NCBI GenBank assembly: GCA_013151275.1 | Contig: JAADIP010000152.1 | Span: 1 to 56,622 of the forward strand | DNA length: 56,622 nt | Source of the DNA: Calditrichota bacterium | Lineage (GTDB): Bacteria; Calditrichota; Calditrichia; Calditrichales; Calditrichaceae | Direction: 5' to 3' | Shown here: piece by piece, positions 27,284 through 37,019 of the stretch | Position numbering within the stretch: position 1 is the first letter of the stretch | Layout: the number at the start of each line of letters is the position of its first letter | Translations under genes and position numbers: made by a program | Notes under the pieces: generated by a model | Seen by the model: the letters and a program-made list of their open reading frames with translations, nothing else | Database searches by the model: none | What the model was told of the DNA's origin: nothing

Positions 27284-28633
27284 ATGGAAGCAGATTCAAA
27301 AAAAAGAGGCAGCGGTACTTTAACGCAAGTTCTTAAAACTTCTTTTCCTGCTGTTGTGGATTTGTCCTCGCAGACCATTACCTGGTTAATAGAGGCGATT
27401 TTTCTGGGACAGCTTTCTGCGTTGGCGTTAGCCGGAGTGGGCATTGCCCAGCAGTTTCTTGTTCTTACCTTCAGCGTTTTGCTGACCTTTGTGGTGGGAA
27501 GCTCCATCATTATTGTACGGCATTTGGGCGCCGGAGATAAGTGGGGCGCTAATCACATTTTGGGTCAGGCGTTTTTGATCGGTTTAATACTTTCCATTGT
27601 TATCGGTCTGTTCTGGTATTTTATTGTGCCGCTTTTATTAGGCTTAATCAAAGAAGAGGGAACTCAGGCAAAACAATATGCCGTCACTTACATAAAAACC
27701 GTATCCCTTTTTGCGCCTATCATTATCACAAATTTTATTTGTATGGGCATTTTGCGCGGCGTGGGCGACACCTTTCTGACCATGACGATCAATTTAATAG
27801 TTAACGGATTGAACCTCGTACTGGACGTATTGCTGATTTTCGGCTTGCTGGGATTTCCCCGTCTGGAAACATTGGGAGCCGGTTTGGCTGTCGGTATTGC
27901 TCAAACAGTGGGCTTTATCATAACCATAACCTATTTAAGAAATCGAAAGTCCAGTCTGTTTTTGGCGATGATGGAAATAACCCAACCGAAACTGGCGACC
28001 TTTAAAAAGCTTTTCAAATTAGGCATTCCCACAACAATTGAGCAATTGGTCTGGTCGATGGGGCAAATTGTTTTGAGCTTTTTTGCCGCTCAGATAAGCG
28101 TTTTGGCTCTTGCGGCTCATCAGGTTATGATACGGATTCAATCCGTGCTTTCCATGGTGAATTGGGGCTTCTCAATCACCGGCATGACGCTGGTAGGGAA
28201 AAACATCGGCGCAAAGAATTTTGAAGAAGCCAAAAAGAGCGGGGTGATGGTGGCAAGGGTTTCGTGGATTAATGCGCTTACGGTGGGAATTATTCTTTAT
28301 ATTTTTTCCGGTTCGGTGATATCCGTTTTTACCACCGATGCAAGCGTGATCGCCATTGGTAAAAGCATCATGCTGGTTTTCGTGATTCTGCAGGTTCCGA
28401 AGGCGATAAACACCGCGTATTCGGGAAATTTGCGCGGCTGCGCCGATTTGAACTGGCTGATGTGGCTGGCGATCGGTTCCGTTATTTTAAACGAAATCAT
28501 CGGAGCCTATTTTCTTACATTTACTTTCGGAATGGGCTTAGCCGGTTTGTGGCTTATTCAGATTTTTGACGAAAGCGAACGCTTAACCTTAAACATCTGG
28601 CGATTTAATAAGGGAGATTGGAAAAAGATTTAA
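27284..28633 (+). CDS. MATE-family multidrug/cation exporter
   Basis: A 449-residue protein with about 12 membrane helices in two related halves. The family's first-half signature is seen in TITWLIEAIFLGQLSALALAGVGIAQQ, and its second-half equivalent in TIEQLVWSMGQIVLSFFAAQISVLALAAHQV. MATE proteins export drugs or metabolites in exchange for Na+ or H+; substrate is unknown. It begins a three-gene overlapping set: its stop TAA shares a base with the tmk ATG. The ribosome site is not obvious. Confidence 0.92.
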   Translation: MEADSKKRGSGTLTQVLKTSFPAVVDLSSQTITWLIEAIFLGQLSALALAGVGIAQQFLVLTFSVLLTFVVGSSIIIVRHLGAGDKWGANHILGQAFLIGLILSIVIGLFWYFIVPLLLGLIKEEGTQAKQYAVTYIKTVSLFAPIIITNFICMGILRGVGDTFLTMTINLIVNGLNLVLDVLLIFGLLGFPRLETLGAGLAVGIAQTVGFIITITYLRNRKSSLFLAMMEITQPKLATFKKLFKLGIPTTIEQLVWSMGQIVLSFFAAQISVLALAAHQVMIRIQSVLSMVNWGFSITGMTLVGKNIGAKNFEEAKKSGVMVARVSWINALTVGIILYIFSGSVISVFTTDASVIAIGKSIMLVFVILQVPKAINTAYSGNLRGCADLNWLMWLAIGSVILNEIIGAYFLTFTFGMGLAGLWLIQIFDESERLTLNIWRFNKGDWKKI

Positions 28634-29268
28634 TGGATACCAAACGTTTTATTTCATTCGAGGGTCTCGATTATTCAGGGAAAACGACGCAAATAAAACG
28701 TCTTAAAGAATATCTTGAAGGCGAAGGCTTTAAGGTTTACACAATTAGGGAACCGGGCGGCACAAAAATATCGGAGAAGATACGCCGGATTCTATTGGAT
28801 AAAGCGCATGTAAACATGACCGGACGTTGCGAAATATTTTTGTACAGCGCGGCGCGCGTTCAGTTGGTCGAAGAACAGATTATTCCCCTGCTGAAAAAGG
28901 GGTATTTCATTCTGGCTGATCGTTATGTGGATTCCACCACGGCGTATCAGGGTTATGGTCGCGGCGTTGATCTGGAAATGGTCCGGCTTATTAACGAGGC
29001 GGCGACTTACGGTATTATGCCGGGCACCACGTTTTATCTTAAATTTTTACCCGAGCAGGTTAATAAAAGAACAAAATTAAGCGGCAGAGAATTAGACCGT
29101 CTGGAAGCGGCGGGACTGGACTTTTATCAGCGCGTTTTTCAAGGATACGAAAAAATAGCCGAAAATAATAAAAATCGATTTGTCGTGATTGATGCCAATC
29201 AAGGCATCGAACAAATCCATCAAAAAATAGTAGAAGTGGTTAAAAAAAGAACATTGGAAGAATTATGA
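28633..29268 (+). CDS. tmk: thymidylate kinase
   Basis: Phosphorylates dTMP to dTDP. Starting at the ATG at 28633 the protein is 211 residues. The P-loop is EGLDYSGKTTQ (residues 10-20), the dTMP-binding REPGGTKISEKIR follows, then the DRY motif in LADRYVDSTTAYQGYGRG. The usual lid Arg region is represented by LSGRELDRLEAAGLDFYQRV. The gene starts in the MATE stop codon (TAATG) and its own stop overlaps the protease ATG. A start 15 bases further upstream exists but is less likely. Confidence 0.95.
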   Translation: MDTKRFISFEGLDYSGKTTQIKRLKEYLEGEGFKVYTIREPGGTKISEKIRRILLDKAHVNMTGRCEIFLYSAARVQLVEEQIIPLLKKGYFILADRYVDSTTAYQGYGRGVDLEMVRLINEAATYGIMPGTTFYLKFLPEQVNKRTKLSGRELDRLEAAGLDFYQRVFQGYEKIAENNKNRFVVIDANQGIEQIHQKIVEVVKKRTLEEL

Positions 29269-30947
29269 AAAACCTGAGATACAGAGTACTGGTCGTTTTT
29301 ATTCTCCTTTTTGCGTTTGGCTTTCAGGCAAAAACAGGGTTTGCGGAAGATAAAACTAAAAAGGAAGATTATTATTATCGTTTAAAGCAGGGCTGGGACT
29401 ACCTTCAAAAAGTTTATGAATTATTGAACCGCTACTATGTGGATGAAATAGATCCTTACCCGCTGCTTAAAACCGGTATCGAAGGCATGCTTGATAAATT
29501 GGATCCTTATACTGTTTTTATTGAACGGGACGGCGAAAACCGCCTGCGAATGATTACTACCGGTCGTTACGGCGGCGTTGGCTTGGAAATAGGTTTACGA
29601 AATAAAAAAGTAACGGTGATCGCTCCCATTGAAAATTCTCCCGCAGCCAAAAGCGGAATACAAGCCGGTGATATTATCGAAAAAATCAACGGCAAAGATA
29701 TCAGCGACTGGTCTCTGGAAAAGGTATCGTCAATCCTGCGCGGAAAAGTCGGCGTAAAAGTCCGGCTGCTTATTCGGCGTCCCGGATTGGACCGTACGTT
29801 TGAGGTGGAACTTACCCGCGATGAAATTGTGATTGAAGACGTGGGATATGCGGGATTTCTGCAAAAAGGAATCGGCTATGTCAGTCTGAGGGGCTTCACC
29901 GAAAAAGCGCCCGATGAACTAAAGGCGGCTTTGCGGCGCTTACAAAAAGAGCAGCCTTTGCAAGGACTGGTTCTGGATTTGCGGGGGAATCCGGGCGGAT
30001 TGCTGGATGCAGCCGTTCAGGTGGTTAATGTTTTTGTGCCTAAAAATGTTTTGGTTGTTTACACCAAGGGCTTCCGCGAAAACGAATATAAATTTTACAC
30101 ACAAGAAGACCCCATGCTGCCGGACATTCCGTTAGTGGTTTTGGTGAACGGCGGAAGCGCCAGCGCTTCGGAAATTGTAGCCGGTGCCCTGCAAGACCTT
30201 GACCGGGCGGTGATTGTCGGCGAACCGACCTTTGGTAAGGGCTTGGTGCAAAAGGTGTTTAATATTGACAAAATTAATGACGTAAAACTGAAGATTACCA
30301 CGGCAAAATACTACATTCCCAGCGGAAGGAGTATTCAAAAACGCGACTACGCTTCTAAAAACGGGGTGATTATAACGGATTCTTCTGTTGTAAAAGATCA
30401 GAATCACATCTTTTACACCCGCAATAAACGGGAAGTCCACGATCGCGGAGGCATTGAACCGGACATTCTGGTTAAAGGCGATTCTTTAAGCAACGTCTCC
30501 GTTGAATTGATCCGAAAAAATCTCTTGTTCGATTTTGCGGTTAAATATCATCAAAAGCAGCCGCAGTGGAGCGATTCTTCTTTTACGATCACGCAGGCAG
30601 TGTTTGACGAATTCAATGAATTTTTAAAGGAGAAAAATTTCCGCTTTACCATAGAAGGCGAAAAAGAACTTTCGAAATTAAAGAAGCTGGTTCAGAAACG
30701 GGGCTACGATTCGGGGATTGTGCAGTTAATTGACGAGCTGAAAGAGAAATTGGAAGTCAATAAAAAATTAGAGTTCGAAAGAAACATCCCGCAAATAAAA
30801 GAACTTTTGCGTCTCGAATTGGCGGAAAAATATTTCGGCAGTAAAATGCGCAGCAGGCTGGCGCTGGAAGACGATCCGCAAGTGGAGCGCGCTCAAACGC
30901 TTTTGACGGATCTCAGCGATTATAAAAAGATTTTAGCCAGTCAATAA
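29265..30947 (+). CDS. S41-family C-terminal processing protease
   Basis: A 560-residue secreted protease of the CtpA/tail-specific type. It has an N-terminal signal peptide, an S41 N-terminal helical part (QKVYELLNRYYVDEI ... GMLDKLDPYTVFI), a PDZ domain at about residues 95-170 (SPAAKSGIQAGDIIEKINGKDI) and the catalytic core. The Ser-Lys dyad is visible as NGGSASASEIVAGALQD (near residue 300) and EPTFGKGLVQ (near 325). A C-terminal helical extension of about 130 residues follows. It likely cleaves or matures envelope proteins. Its ATG overlaps the tmk stop. Confidence 0.94.
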   Translation: MKNLRYRVLVVFILLFAFGFQAKTGFAEDKTKKEDYYYRLKQGWDYLQKVYELLNRYYVDEIDPYPLLKTGIEGMLDKLDPYTVFIERDGENRLRMITTGRYGGVGLEIGLRNKKVTVIAPIENSPAAKSGIQAGDIIEKINGKDISDWSLEKVSSILRGKVGVKVRLLIRRPGLDRTFEVELTRDEIVIEDVGYAGFLQKGIGYVSLRGFTEKAPDELKAALRRLQKEQPLQGLVLDLRGNPGGLLDAAVQVVNVFVPKNVLVVYTKGFRENEYKFYTQEDPMLPDIPLVVLVNGGSASASEIVAGALQDLDRAVIVGEPTFGKGLVQKVFNIDKINDVKLKITTAKYYIPSGRSIQKRDYASKNGVIITDSSVVKDQNHIFYTRNKREVHDRGGIEPDILVKGDSLSNVSVELIRKNLLFDFAVKYHQKQPQWSDSSFTITQAVFDEFNEFLKEKNFRFTIEGEKELSKLKKLVQKRGYDSGIVQLIDELKEKLEVNKKLEFERNIPQIKELLRLELAEKYFGSKMRSRLALEDDPQVERAQTLLTDLSDYKKILASQ

Positions 30948-31366
30948 ACAAAGCCGGGCAAAGCGATTTAACTGTTTTATTGTTGAAAAACTCCGCTTTG
31001 TCATTCCGCGTTAATAACCGCTTTCAAGCCGGACTGCGGGTATCCGGGATAAAATCGGTCGGAGAATCTTTTGCCCGCTGCGTCGATTTTTAAAAGAGGT
31101 TCTGTCCGGATTACTTTTTTTAAAAAGGTTTTTCACGGATAATTTACAATTAGCGCCGGATATCGATGCGCATTACTCCGGTCAAATGTATTTTCTTTTC
31201 GTTTTTTTGATCATTATTTATTATTTTACGCCTTACCAAAACTTAAAAAAATATCGGTTGAAATAAGATACGGGTAAAAACGGTTATTAAGGGTTTTGCG
31301 CCGGAGAAAGAATTTTTTATTCTGTTGTTTAATTGTTAACTCGAAGCACAGCTTAAGGAAAGATTG
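30948..31366. other. 419-base gap with no recognised gene
   Basis: No open frame of note. A spaced inverted repeat (ACAAAGC near 30950 and GCTTTGT near 30995) follows the protease gene but has no T tract, so a terminator is doubtful. Several CCGGAT/TCCGG words recur between 31020 and 31175. The end contains AAGGAAAG, the probable ribosome site of the CCA-adding enzyme gene. Confidence 0.4.
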
Positions 31367-32749
31367 ATGAAAACCGAAGAATTGTTCAGAAAAATTTATC
31401 AAACGGCGGAACGCTGCGGTTATAAAATTTTTGTGGTCGGAGGTTATGTCCGCGATTTGTTATTGGGCAAAAGGGTAAAAGATATCGATTTTGTGGTGGT
31501 TGGCGACGCCATGAAATTCGCCGATCAACTTAAAAAAGATTTACATCTCAGAACCATAATCCGCTATCCCCGCTTCGGAACGTTTATGACCCGCTATTAC
31601 GGCTATCAGTTGGAATTTGTCAACGCGCGGGAAGAATCGTACAATAAAGATTCCAGAAAACCCGTCACCAAACAGGCGGATCTGTTCACGGATTTGAGTC
31701 GGCGGGATTTTACAATTAACACCTTAGCCATGGATATTTCTCCGCAGAATTTTGGTGAAATCATTGATGTTTTCAACGGTAAAGAAGACTTAAAAGCGGG
31801 AATCATCCGCACGCCGCTCGATCCTGTGCGGACTTTTTCGGACGATCCGCTGCGGATGTTGCGCGCCGTCCGTTTTGCGGCGCGATTGAATTTTACCATC
31901 GAGTCCGCGACGTTTGAAGCCATAAAAGCCAATGCCGATCGCTTAAGCATTGTTTCTCCCGAACGAATTACGGACGAATTCAACAAAATTCTTTTGGCGG
32001 ACAAACCTTCCGAGGGGCTGTTGCTGTTGGATAAAAGCGGGCTGTTGGATGTCTTTTTCCCCGAACTGGTAAAATTAAAAGGCGTGGAGCAGCGAAAAGG
32101 ATTTCATCATAAAGATGTTTTTTATCACACGCTCGAAGTCGTCGATAATGTGGCTAAAAAGAGTCCGGATTTAAAACTCCGCTTAACTGCGTTATTGCAC
32201 GATATCGGAAAGCCGCCCACCAAACGCTTTGACGAAAATGCGGGTTGGACCTTTCACGGGCACGAAGTTGTGGGCGCGCGCATGGCTAAAAAAATTCTTC
32301 GACGTTTCAAATATTCCAACGATATTATTAATTACGTTTACAAGCTGATAAGCCTCCACCTGCGTCCGATGGCTCTGGTGGGCGAAGAGGTGACGGATTC
32401 GGCGGTTCGCAGATTAATCTTTTTAGCCGGAGACGACCTTGACGATTTGATGATCCTTTGTAAGGCGGACATAACTTCAAAAATCGAACAAAAAGTAAAA
32501 CGCTATATAAAGAATTACGAATACGTGTTAAAACGAATTACCGAAGTGGAAGAGCGGGATCGCATCCGCAATTTTCAACCGCCCGTTGACGGTAATGAAA
32601 TTATGGAATTGTTCAATTTAACGCCCGGTCCCAAAGTAGGTAAAATTAAAAAATTTATTTTGGAAGCAGTTTTGAACGGCGAGGTTCCCAATGAACATGA
32701 CGCCTGCCTTAAATTGATCATGGAACATAAAGAGGAATTACTTAAGTAG
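31367..32749 (+). CDS. cca: CCA-adding tRNA nucleotidyltransferase with HD domain
   Basis: Class II nucleotidyltransferase that adds or repairs the CCA end of tRNAs. The GG and DxD motifs are in FVVGGYVRDLLLGKRVKDIDFVVVGDA, the RRDFTINTLAMDI motif follows, and DPLRMLRAVRFAARLNF is the B/C-region signature. An HD phosphohydrolase domain begins near residue 245 (FYHTLEVVDNVA, LLHDIGKPPTK) and may remove 2',3'-cyclic phosphate, as in other bacteria. I use the ATG at 31367 rather than the TTG one codon earlier; AAGGAAAG is upstream. Length 460 is normal. Confidence 0.94.
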   Translation: MKTEELFRKIYQTAERCGYKIFVVGGYVRDLLLGKRVKDIDFVVVGDAMKFADQLKKDLHLRTIIRYPRFGTFMTRYYGYQLEFVNAREESYNKDSRKPVTKQADLFTDLSRRDFTINTLAMDISPQNFGEIIDVFNGKEDLKAGIIRTPLDPVRTFSDDPLRMLRAVRFAARLNFTIESATFEAIKANADRLSIVSPERITDEFNKILLADKPSEGLLLLDKSGLLDVFFPELVKLKGVEQRKGFHHKDVFYHTLEVVDNVAKKSPDLKLRLTALLHDIGKPPTKRFDENAGWTFHGHEVVGARMAKKILRRFKYSNDIINYVYKLISLHLRPMALVGEEVTDSAVRRLIFLAGDDLDDLMILCKADITSKIEQKVKRYIKNYEYVLKRITEVEERDRIRNFQPPVDGNEIMELFNLTPGPKVGKIKKFILEAVLNGEVPNEHDACLKLIMEHKEELLK

Positions 32750-32835
32750 CGTTTTTGGATTCCCTGAAAAATTTTTACGGGTTGACCGGGAAAGTGATTT
32801 AAATAAAGTTTTCTTTGAATTTTTTAAAAACCTCT

Positions 32836-32863
32836 TTGTATTATTAGCAACTTTTGTTATAAT
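32836..32863 (+). promoter_or_regulatory. candidate promoter of the Yip1-ABC exporter operon
   Basis: TTGTAT (32836-32841) and a perfect TATAAT (32858-32863) are spaced by 16 bases, about 40 bases before the Yip1-gene ATG. Confidence 0.5.
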
Positions 32864-32905
32864 TACACGTTAATATAGTCTAATTAAAATGCAGAGGAGC
32901 TGAAA

Positions 32906-33676
32906 ATGAGTGATTTGCAAAACAACAATGAATCCAAAAATTTTGATTTCCCTCAAAGTACACTGTCGGAAACCGAAGAAGAACAATCGATCAAACTTTC
33001 TCCGGTAGAAAAAGTGATTGGTATTTTCACCGATCCGGGCAGAGTATTCAAAGCCTTGCGCGCCAATCCCACATGGCTTTTACCTTTATCGCTCATTATT
33101 TTGATGACCATTGTTTTTACCGTTGTTACAAAAGATTTAATGATCGAATACCGAAAAGAAGTAATTTATGATTCGAAGAGGATTCCCGAAGAGTACAAAG
33201 ACAAGGCTATCGATCAGTTGGATAATATGTCGCCCAAGGCTTACTACATCCAAACGGTCGGCGGCGGAGTTGTGGGTATTGTCATTGTTTATCTTTTGGT
33301 TTCGGGCGTATTTTTACTGGTGGGAAATTTTGTTTTAGGCGGAAAGGCGTCGTTTAAGCAGGTTTTTGCTCTGTATGTTTGGGGTAATATGGTCGCCCTT
33401 CTGGAAATGCCCGTTAAAATGGTTTTGGCTCTGGCAAAAGGATCGATGCATGTTTACACAAGTCTGGCGATTTTTTTGGACCCTGCAAACAGTAAAACAG
33501 TGCTTTTTCAGCTATTAAACGGGGTTGACGTTTTTGCCGTTTGGAAAGTGATTTTATGGTCGATCGGTTTCAGCATTATTTACCGTTTTACGCGGAAAAA
33601 ATCTTATATTGCAATTACAACCTTATATATTATTTTTCTGTTGTTCACCGTAACAATCGGGCATTTGTTTACCTAA
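32906..33676 (+). CDS. Yip1-family membrane protein
   Basis: The 256-residue protein has a soluble acidic N-terminus (1-55), then a Yip1-type start KVIGIFTDPGRVFKALRANPTWLLPL and about five membrane helices. Between the first and second helices is a polar loop of about 50 residues. Bacterial Yip1 proteins have no settled function. GAGGAG precedes the ATG and the gene leads an operon: only 16 bases separate it from a TolC gene, then adaptor, ATPase and permeases follow. A role linked to the exporter is suggested by position only. Confidence 0.8.
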   Translation: MSDLQNNNESKNFDFPQSTLSETEEEQSIKLSPVEKVIGIFTDPGRVFKALRANPTWLLPLSLIILMTIVFTVVTKDLMIEYRKEVIYDSKRIPEEYKDKAIDQLDNMSPKAYYIQTVGGGVVGIVIVYLLVSGVFLLVGNFVLGGKASFKQVFALYVWGNMVALLEMPVKMVLALAKGSMHVYTSLAIFLDPANSKTVLFQLLNGVDVFAVWKVILWSIGFSIIYRFTRKKSYIAITTLYIIFLLFTVTIGHLFT

Positions 33677-33692
33677 ATAGAGGAGTTCAATA

Positions 33693-35096
33693 ATGGGGCA
33701 CGGGTTTATTCGCGCCGGAATGTTTTTCATTTTACTTTTTATCTGGGGAATTTTTCTTAACGCAAATGCGCAAGCGCAAGATCAGGAAATGACCCTGGAA
33801 GAGTGCATTCAACTGGCATTAAAAAACAATTACACCATCAAAAGTTCGTATTACATGACTAAATCAGCCGATTATGATGTTCTGAAAAGTTACAAGGGGG
33901 TGCTTCCTTCGATCACCGTTTCGGCGGGTAAGGGAAAGCTTGAAACCGGTCCTTCGGAATATTTAAGCGATGAGCCGGTCGGTATTGATCCTGAGACCGG
34001 GAACGTTATTTATGAACAGCGTACCAGAAAAATTAACAAAACCGTACGCTCCTCGAATTCTGCAAGCCTTACCGTAAGCCAAACCCTGTTCGACGGCGGA
34101 ATCTGGTGGAATCAAATTCGAAAAGCCAAAACCGATCAGCAGGCGAACAAATATCAATTCGAGAACGATCGCAACAGCATCATTTTTCAGGTGCAGCAAG
34201 CGTATTTCGATTTAATTAAACAGAAGAAATTGCTCGATGTTTATGATGTTGCCGTTAAACGCAGCCAGGCGCAGTTGGAGCGTGCGGAAAAAATGTACGA
34301 ATTAGGCGCAACCGCTCAGGTGGACGTTTATCGGGCTAAAGTAAATTTGGGAAACGACCGGATTAACTTTCTTAATCAAAAGAACATATTTGAAGAAGCG
34401 AAGAAAAAACTGAATCTGCTGATGGGTCGTGATCCTTTAACGCCGATTAAAGTAAAACCCGAGTTCGGCGTTTACGCAAGCCTGCCCGATCTTAACGAAC
34501 TGGTAACAACAGCCCTGCGTCATCATCCGCTGTTAAAAAAGGATATTCTGGATGTGCAGTCCAAGGCTTTGACGGTTAAAATGGCTAAGGGACTCAACTT
34601 TCCCCGTCTTTCCGTTTATTTGAATTATGACCGCTTTCATGAAAACGCAATCAAAGTTTTCTCGGATTATGATCAGAACTATCAGGTGCGCTACGGGCTT
34701 AACGTATCGATGAATCTGTTTAACGGCTTTTCGGATTTTGCCGATATTCAGAAAGCGGAGCTGAGCAGAAAGATAGCTATTGAATCTTTGGAAGAGTATA
34801 AACGTAATTTAAAATCGGCAATTCACAAAACTTATTTGAGTTACAAATCGACCCTGGAGATGATTAAAATCAACGAAGAAAATTTGGAAGCCGCAAAAGA
34901 AGAATACCGGCTTGCGGAAGAACGTTACCAGATCGGGGCGGGAACGCAGTTAGAAGTCAGAGAAGCTCAGGTAAACTTAACCCGGGCGGAAGAAACTCTT
35001 GTCTCTACCGAATACAATGCCAAATTACTGCTTGCTCAATTGGACAACCAATTGGGTTTGACATACAACAAAGTTAAAGAGAAAATTCAGCAATGA
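33693..35096 (+). CDS. TolC-family outer-membrane efflux channel
   Basis: A full-length, 467-residue channel with a signal peptide (cleavage probably after NANAQA). Its two repeats begin with MTLEECIQLALKNNYTIKSS and, near residue 275, TALRHHPLLKKDILDVQSKALTVKMAKG. The C-terminal repeat shows EEYRLAEERYQIGAGTQLEVREAQVNLTRAEE, a strong TolC signature. It is the outer-membrane exit for the MacAB-type system encoded next. It is distinct from the partial TolC gene at 1-625. GAGGAG lies before the start. Confidence 0.94.
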   Translation: MGHGFIRAGMFFILLFIWGIFLNANAQAQDQEMTLEECIQLALKNNYTIKSSYYMTKSADYDVLKSYKGVLPSITVSAGKGKLETGPSEYLSDEPVGIDPETGNVIYEQRTRKINKTVRSSNSASLTVSQTLFDGGIWWNQIRKAKTDQQANKYQFENDRNSIIFQVQQAYFDLIKQKKLLDVYDVAVKRSQAQLERAEKMYELGATAQVDVYRAKVNLGNDRINFLNQKNIFEEAKKKLNLLMGRDPLTPIKVKPEFGVYASLPDLNELVTTALRHHPLLKKDILDVQSKALTVKMAKGLNFPRLSVYLNYDRFHENAIKVFSDYDQNYQVRYGLNVSMNLFNGFSDFADIQKAELSRKIAIESLEEYKRNLKSAIHKTYLSYKSTLEMIKINEENLEAAKEEYRLAEERYQIGAGTQLEVREAQVNLTRAEETLVSTEYNAKLLLAQLDNQLGLTYNKVKEKIQQ

Positions 35097-35127
35097 AAAA
35101 CGTACAAAAGAAGTACGGGAGAATAGA

Positions 35128-36333
35128 ATGAAAAAGTATTTGATTGGTGGGGCTATCGTTCTGGTACTCGCAGCTATTATTGTGGCAAATCTCCTTAAAA
35201 AAGACACGGGCGTGGAGGTTTTAGCCGAGAAGGTTGTTCGCGGAACCATACAGCAAAAAGTCACCGGGTCCGGACAAATTAAACCAGCCATCGAGGTTAA
35301 AGTGAGCGCTCAGGTTGCCGGAAAAATAATACGCTTATACGCCAAAGAAGGCGATTATGTAAAAAAGGGTCGGCTTTTGGTTGAGCTTGATCCTGCAAAA
35401 TACCAGGCAAACGTGGAACGCGCCGAATCTTCTTTGTTATCGGCGAAGGCAAACGAGAAAAAAGCGCATAGCGATTTAATGCGTACTCAGGAATTATTCA
35501 ACCGCAATTTGATTTCCAAATCGGATCTGGAGTCTGCTCAGGCTAATTATGAAGCCGCTATGAGTAATCGGCTTCAGGCGGAAGCGGCGTTGAGAGAAGC
35601 GCAGGATGCCCTGTCAAAAACAAGGCTTTTCGCCTCCATGGACGGAGTGGTCACAAAAGTCAATAAAGAAGAAGGCGAAATGGCGCTCGGCGCACAATTT
35701 CAGGAGGATGTGATTTTAGTGGTTTCCGATCTTTCCACAATGGAAGCCGTGGTAGAAGTGGATGAGAATGACGTGGTCAATATCGAATTGGGAGATTCGG
35801 CTATTGTGGAGGTGGACGCGTTCCCGGATACCACCTTCAGAGGAATTGTAAGCAAAATTGCTCATTCGGCAATCACCAAAGGGCTTGGCACCGCAGAGCA
35901 GGTAACCAATTTTGAAGTAACCGTAACGGTGTTGAATCCCGATCCGCACTTCCGCCCTGGGATGAGCACCACGGTAGATATTTTGACGAAACGACTGGAC
36001 AACGTTTTAAAAGTTCCCATTCAGGCGGTGACCGTACGCTCCGAAAAAGAGATCGAATCTCCCGATAAAACCGATTCCGATTCGGAAAACACAGAAGAAG
36101 AATCGATCGGCGAGAAAAAAGAAAAAATGAAGGAAGTGGTTTTTATTATTGAAGACGGAAAAGCGGTTGTCAAACCCGTGAAATTGGGGATTAGCGACGA
36201 TACGCATTACGCCGTACTCGACGGCTTGGAAGAGGGCGAAGAAGTGATTACAGGACCGTTCCGCGTTTTAAACAAAACGCTTAAAAACGGTCAACTGGTG
36301 CACGTTAAAAGTAAAAAAGGAAGTAAAGAATAA
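35128..36333 (+). CDS. MacA-like periplasmic adaptor (membrane fusion protein)
   Basis: A 401-residue adaptor with one N-terminal membrane anchor (about 5-25) and no lipobox. The lipoyl halves are [27 protein letters not shown] and [21 protein letters not shown], flanking a helical hairpin ([26 protein letters not shown]). Beta-barrel and membrane-proximal domains follow. An acidic Ser/Asp/Glu insertion lies near residues 308-330 ([16 protein letters not shown]). Its stop codon overlaps the ATG of the ATPase gene (TAATG), so it surely works with that ABC transporter. Confidence 0.93.
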   Translation: MKKYLIGGAIVLVLAAIIVANLLKKDTGVEVLAEKVVRGTIQQKVTGSGQIKPAIEVKVSAQVAGKIIRLYAKEGDYVKKGRLLVELDPAKYQANVERAESSLLSAKANEKKAHSDLMRTQELFNRNLISKSDLESAQANYEAAMSNRLQAEAALREAQDALSKTRLFASMDGVVTKVNKEEGEMALGAQFQEDVILVVSDLSTMEAVVEVDENDVVNIELGDSAIVEVDAFPDTTFRGIVSKIAHSAITKGLGTAEQVTNFEVTVTVLNPDPHFRPGMSTTVDILTKRLDNVLKVPIQAVTVRSEKEIESPDKTDSDSENTEEESIGEKKEKMKEVVFIIEDGKAVVKPVKLGISDDTHYAVLDGLEEGEEVITGPFRVLNKTLKNGQLVHVKSKKGSKE

Positions 36334-37016
36334 TGTTAATCCGAATCGAAAATCTAACCAAGATTTATCAGTTGGGAAAAGTCCAGGTTCGTGCATTGAA
36401 TTCAATTAATCTGACGATTGAAAAAAACGAGTACGTGGCTATAATGGGTCCGAGCGGCTCAGGAAAATCGACTTTGATGAACATTATCGGCTGTTTGGAT
36501 GTTCCTACCGAAGGCAGATATATTCTCAACGATCGGGACGTCAGCAATCTTACGGATGACGAGCTGGCGCAAATCAGGAATAAAGAGATAGGGTTTGTGT
36601 TTCAGACTTTTAACCTGTTGCCGCGGGCAAACGCCTTACACAATGTTGAACTTCCTTTAATTTACAACGGCACTCCGCGGGCAATACGCCGGCAGATGGC
36701 GCTGGAGGTTCTTGAAAAGGTCGGCTTGGCTGAACGCGCCTCACATCGTCCCAGCGAACTTTCGGGCGGGCAGCGGCAGCGTGTCGCCATTGCCAGAGCC
36801 TTGATCAACAATCCTTCGCTTATTTTAGCCGACGAGCCCACGGGTAACCTGGACTCCAAAACCGGCGAAGAGATTATGCAAATAATCAGAGATCTTAATG
36901 ACGCCGGCAACACTATTATTCTGGTTACTCACGAAGAACACATCGCCCAGAGATGTAAACGAATAATCCGTTTGCTGGACGGTGAAATAATTAAAGACGA
37001 ATTGAACGATATTTAA
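36333..37016 (+). CDS. ABC transporter ATPase, MacB/LolD type
   Basis: A stand-alone 227-residue nucleotide-binding subunit. Walker A is GPSGSGKST (about 37-45), the Q-loop region [21 protein letters not shown] is typical of the MacB/LolD group, the signature is [15 protein letters not shown], Walker B is [12 protein letters not shown], and the switch His is in ILVTHEEH. It would power the two MacB-type permeases encoded downstream, acting as a mechanotransmission engine with MacA and TolC. The start overlaps the adaptor stop by one base; only three bases separate it from the first permease gene. Confidence 0.95.
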   Translation: MLIRIENLTKIYQLGKVQVRALNSINLTIEKNEYVAIMGPSGSGKSTLMNIIGCLDVPTEGRYILNDRDVSNLTDDELAQIRNKEIGFVFQTFNLLPRANALHNVELPLIYNGTPRAIRRQMALEVLEKVGLAERASHRPSELSGGQRQRVAIARALINNPSLILADEPTGNLDSKTGEEIMQIIRDLNDAGNTIILVTHEEHIAQRCKRIIRLLDGEIIKDELNDI

Positions 37017-37019
37017 ATT

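Noticed and set aside
30948-31000. intrinsic terminator after the S41 protease gene
   Set aside because: The ACAAAGC/GCTTTGT arms are over 30 bases apart and no T run follows.
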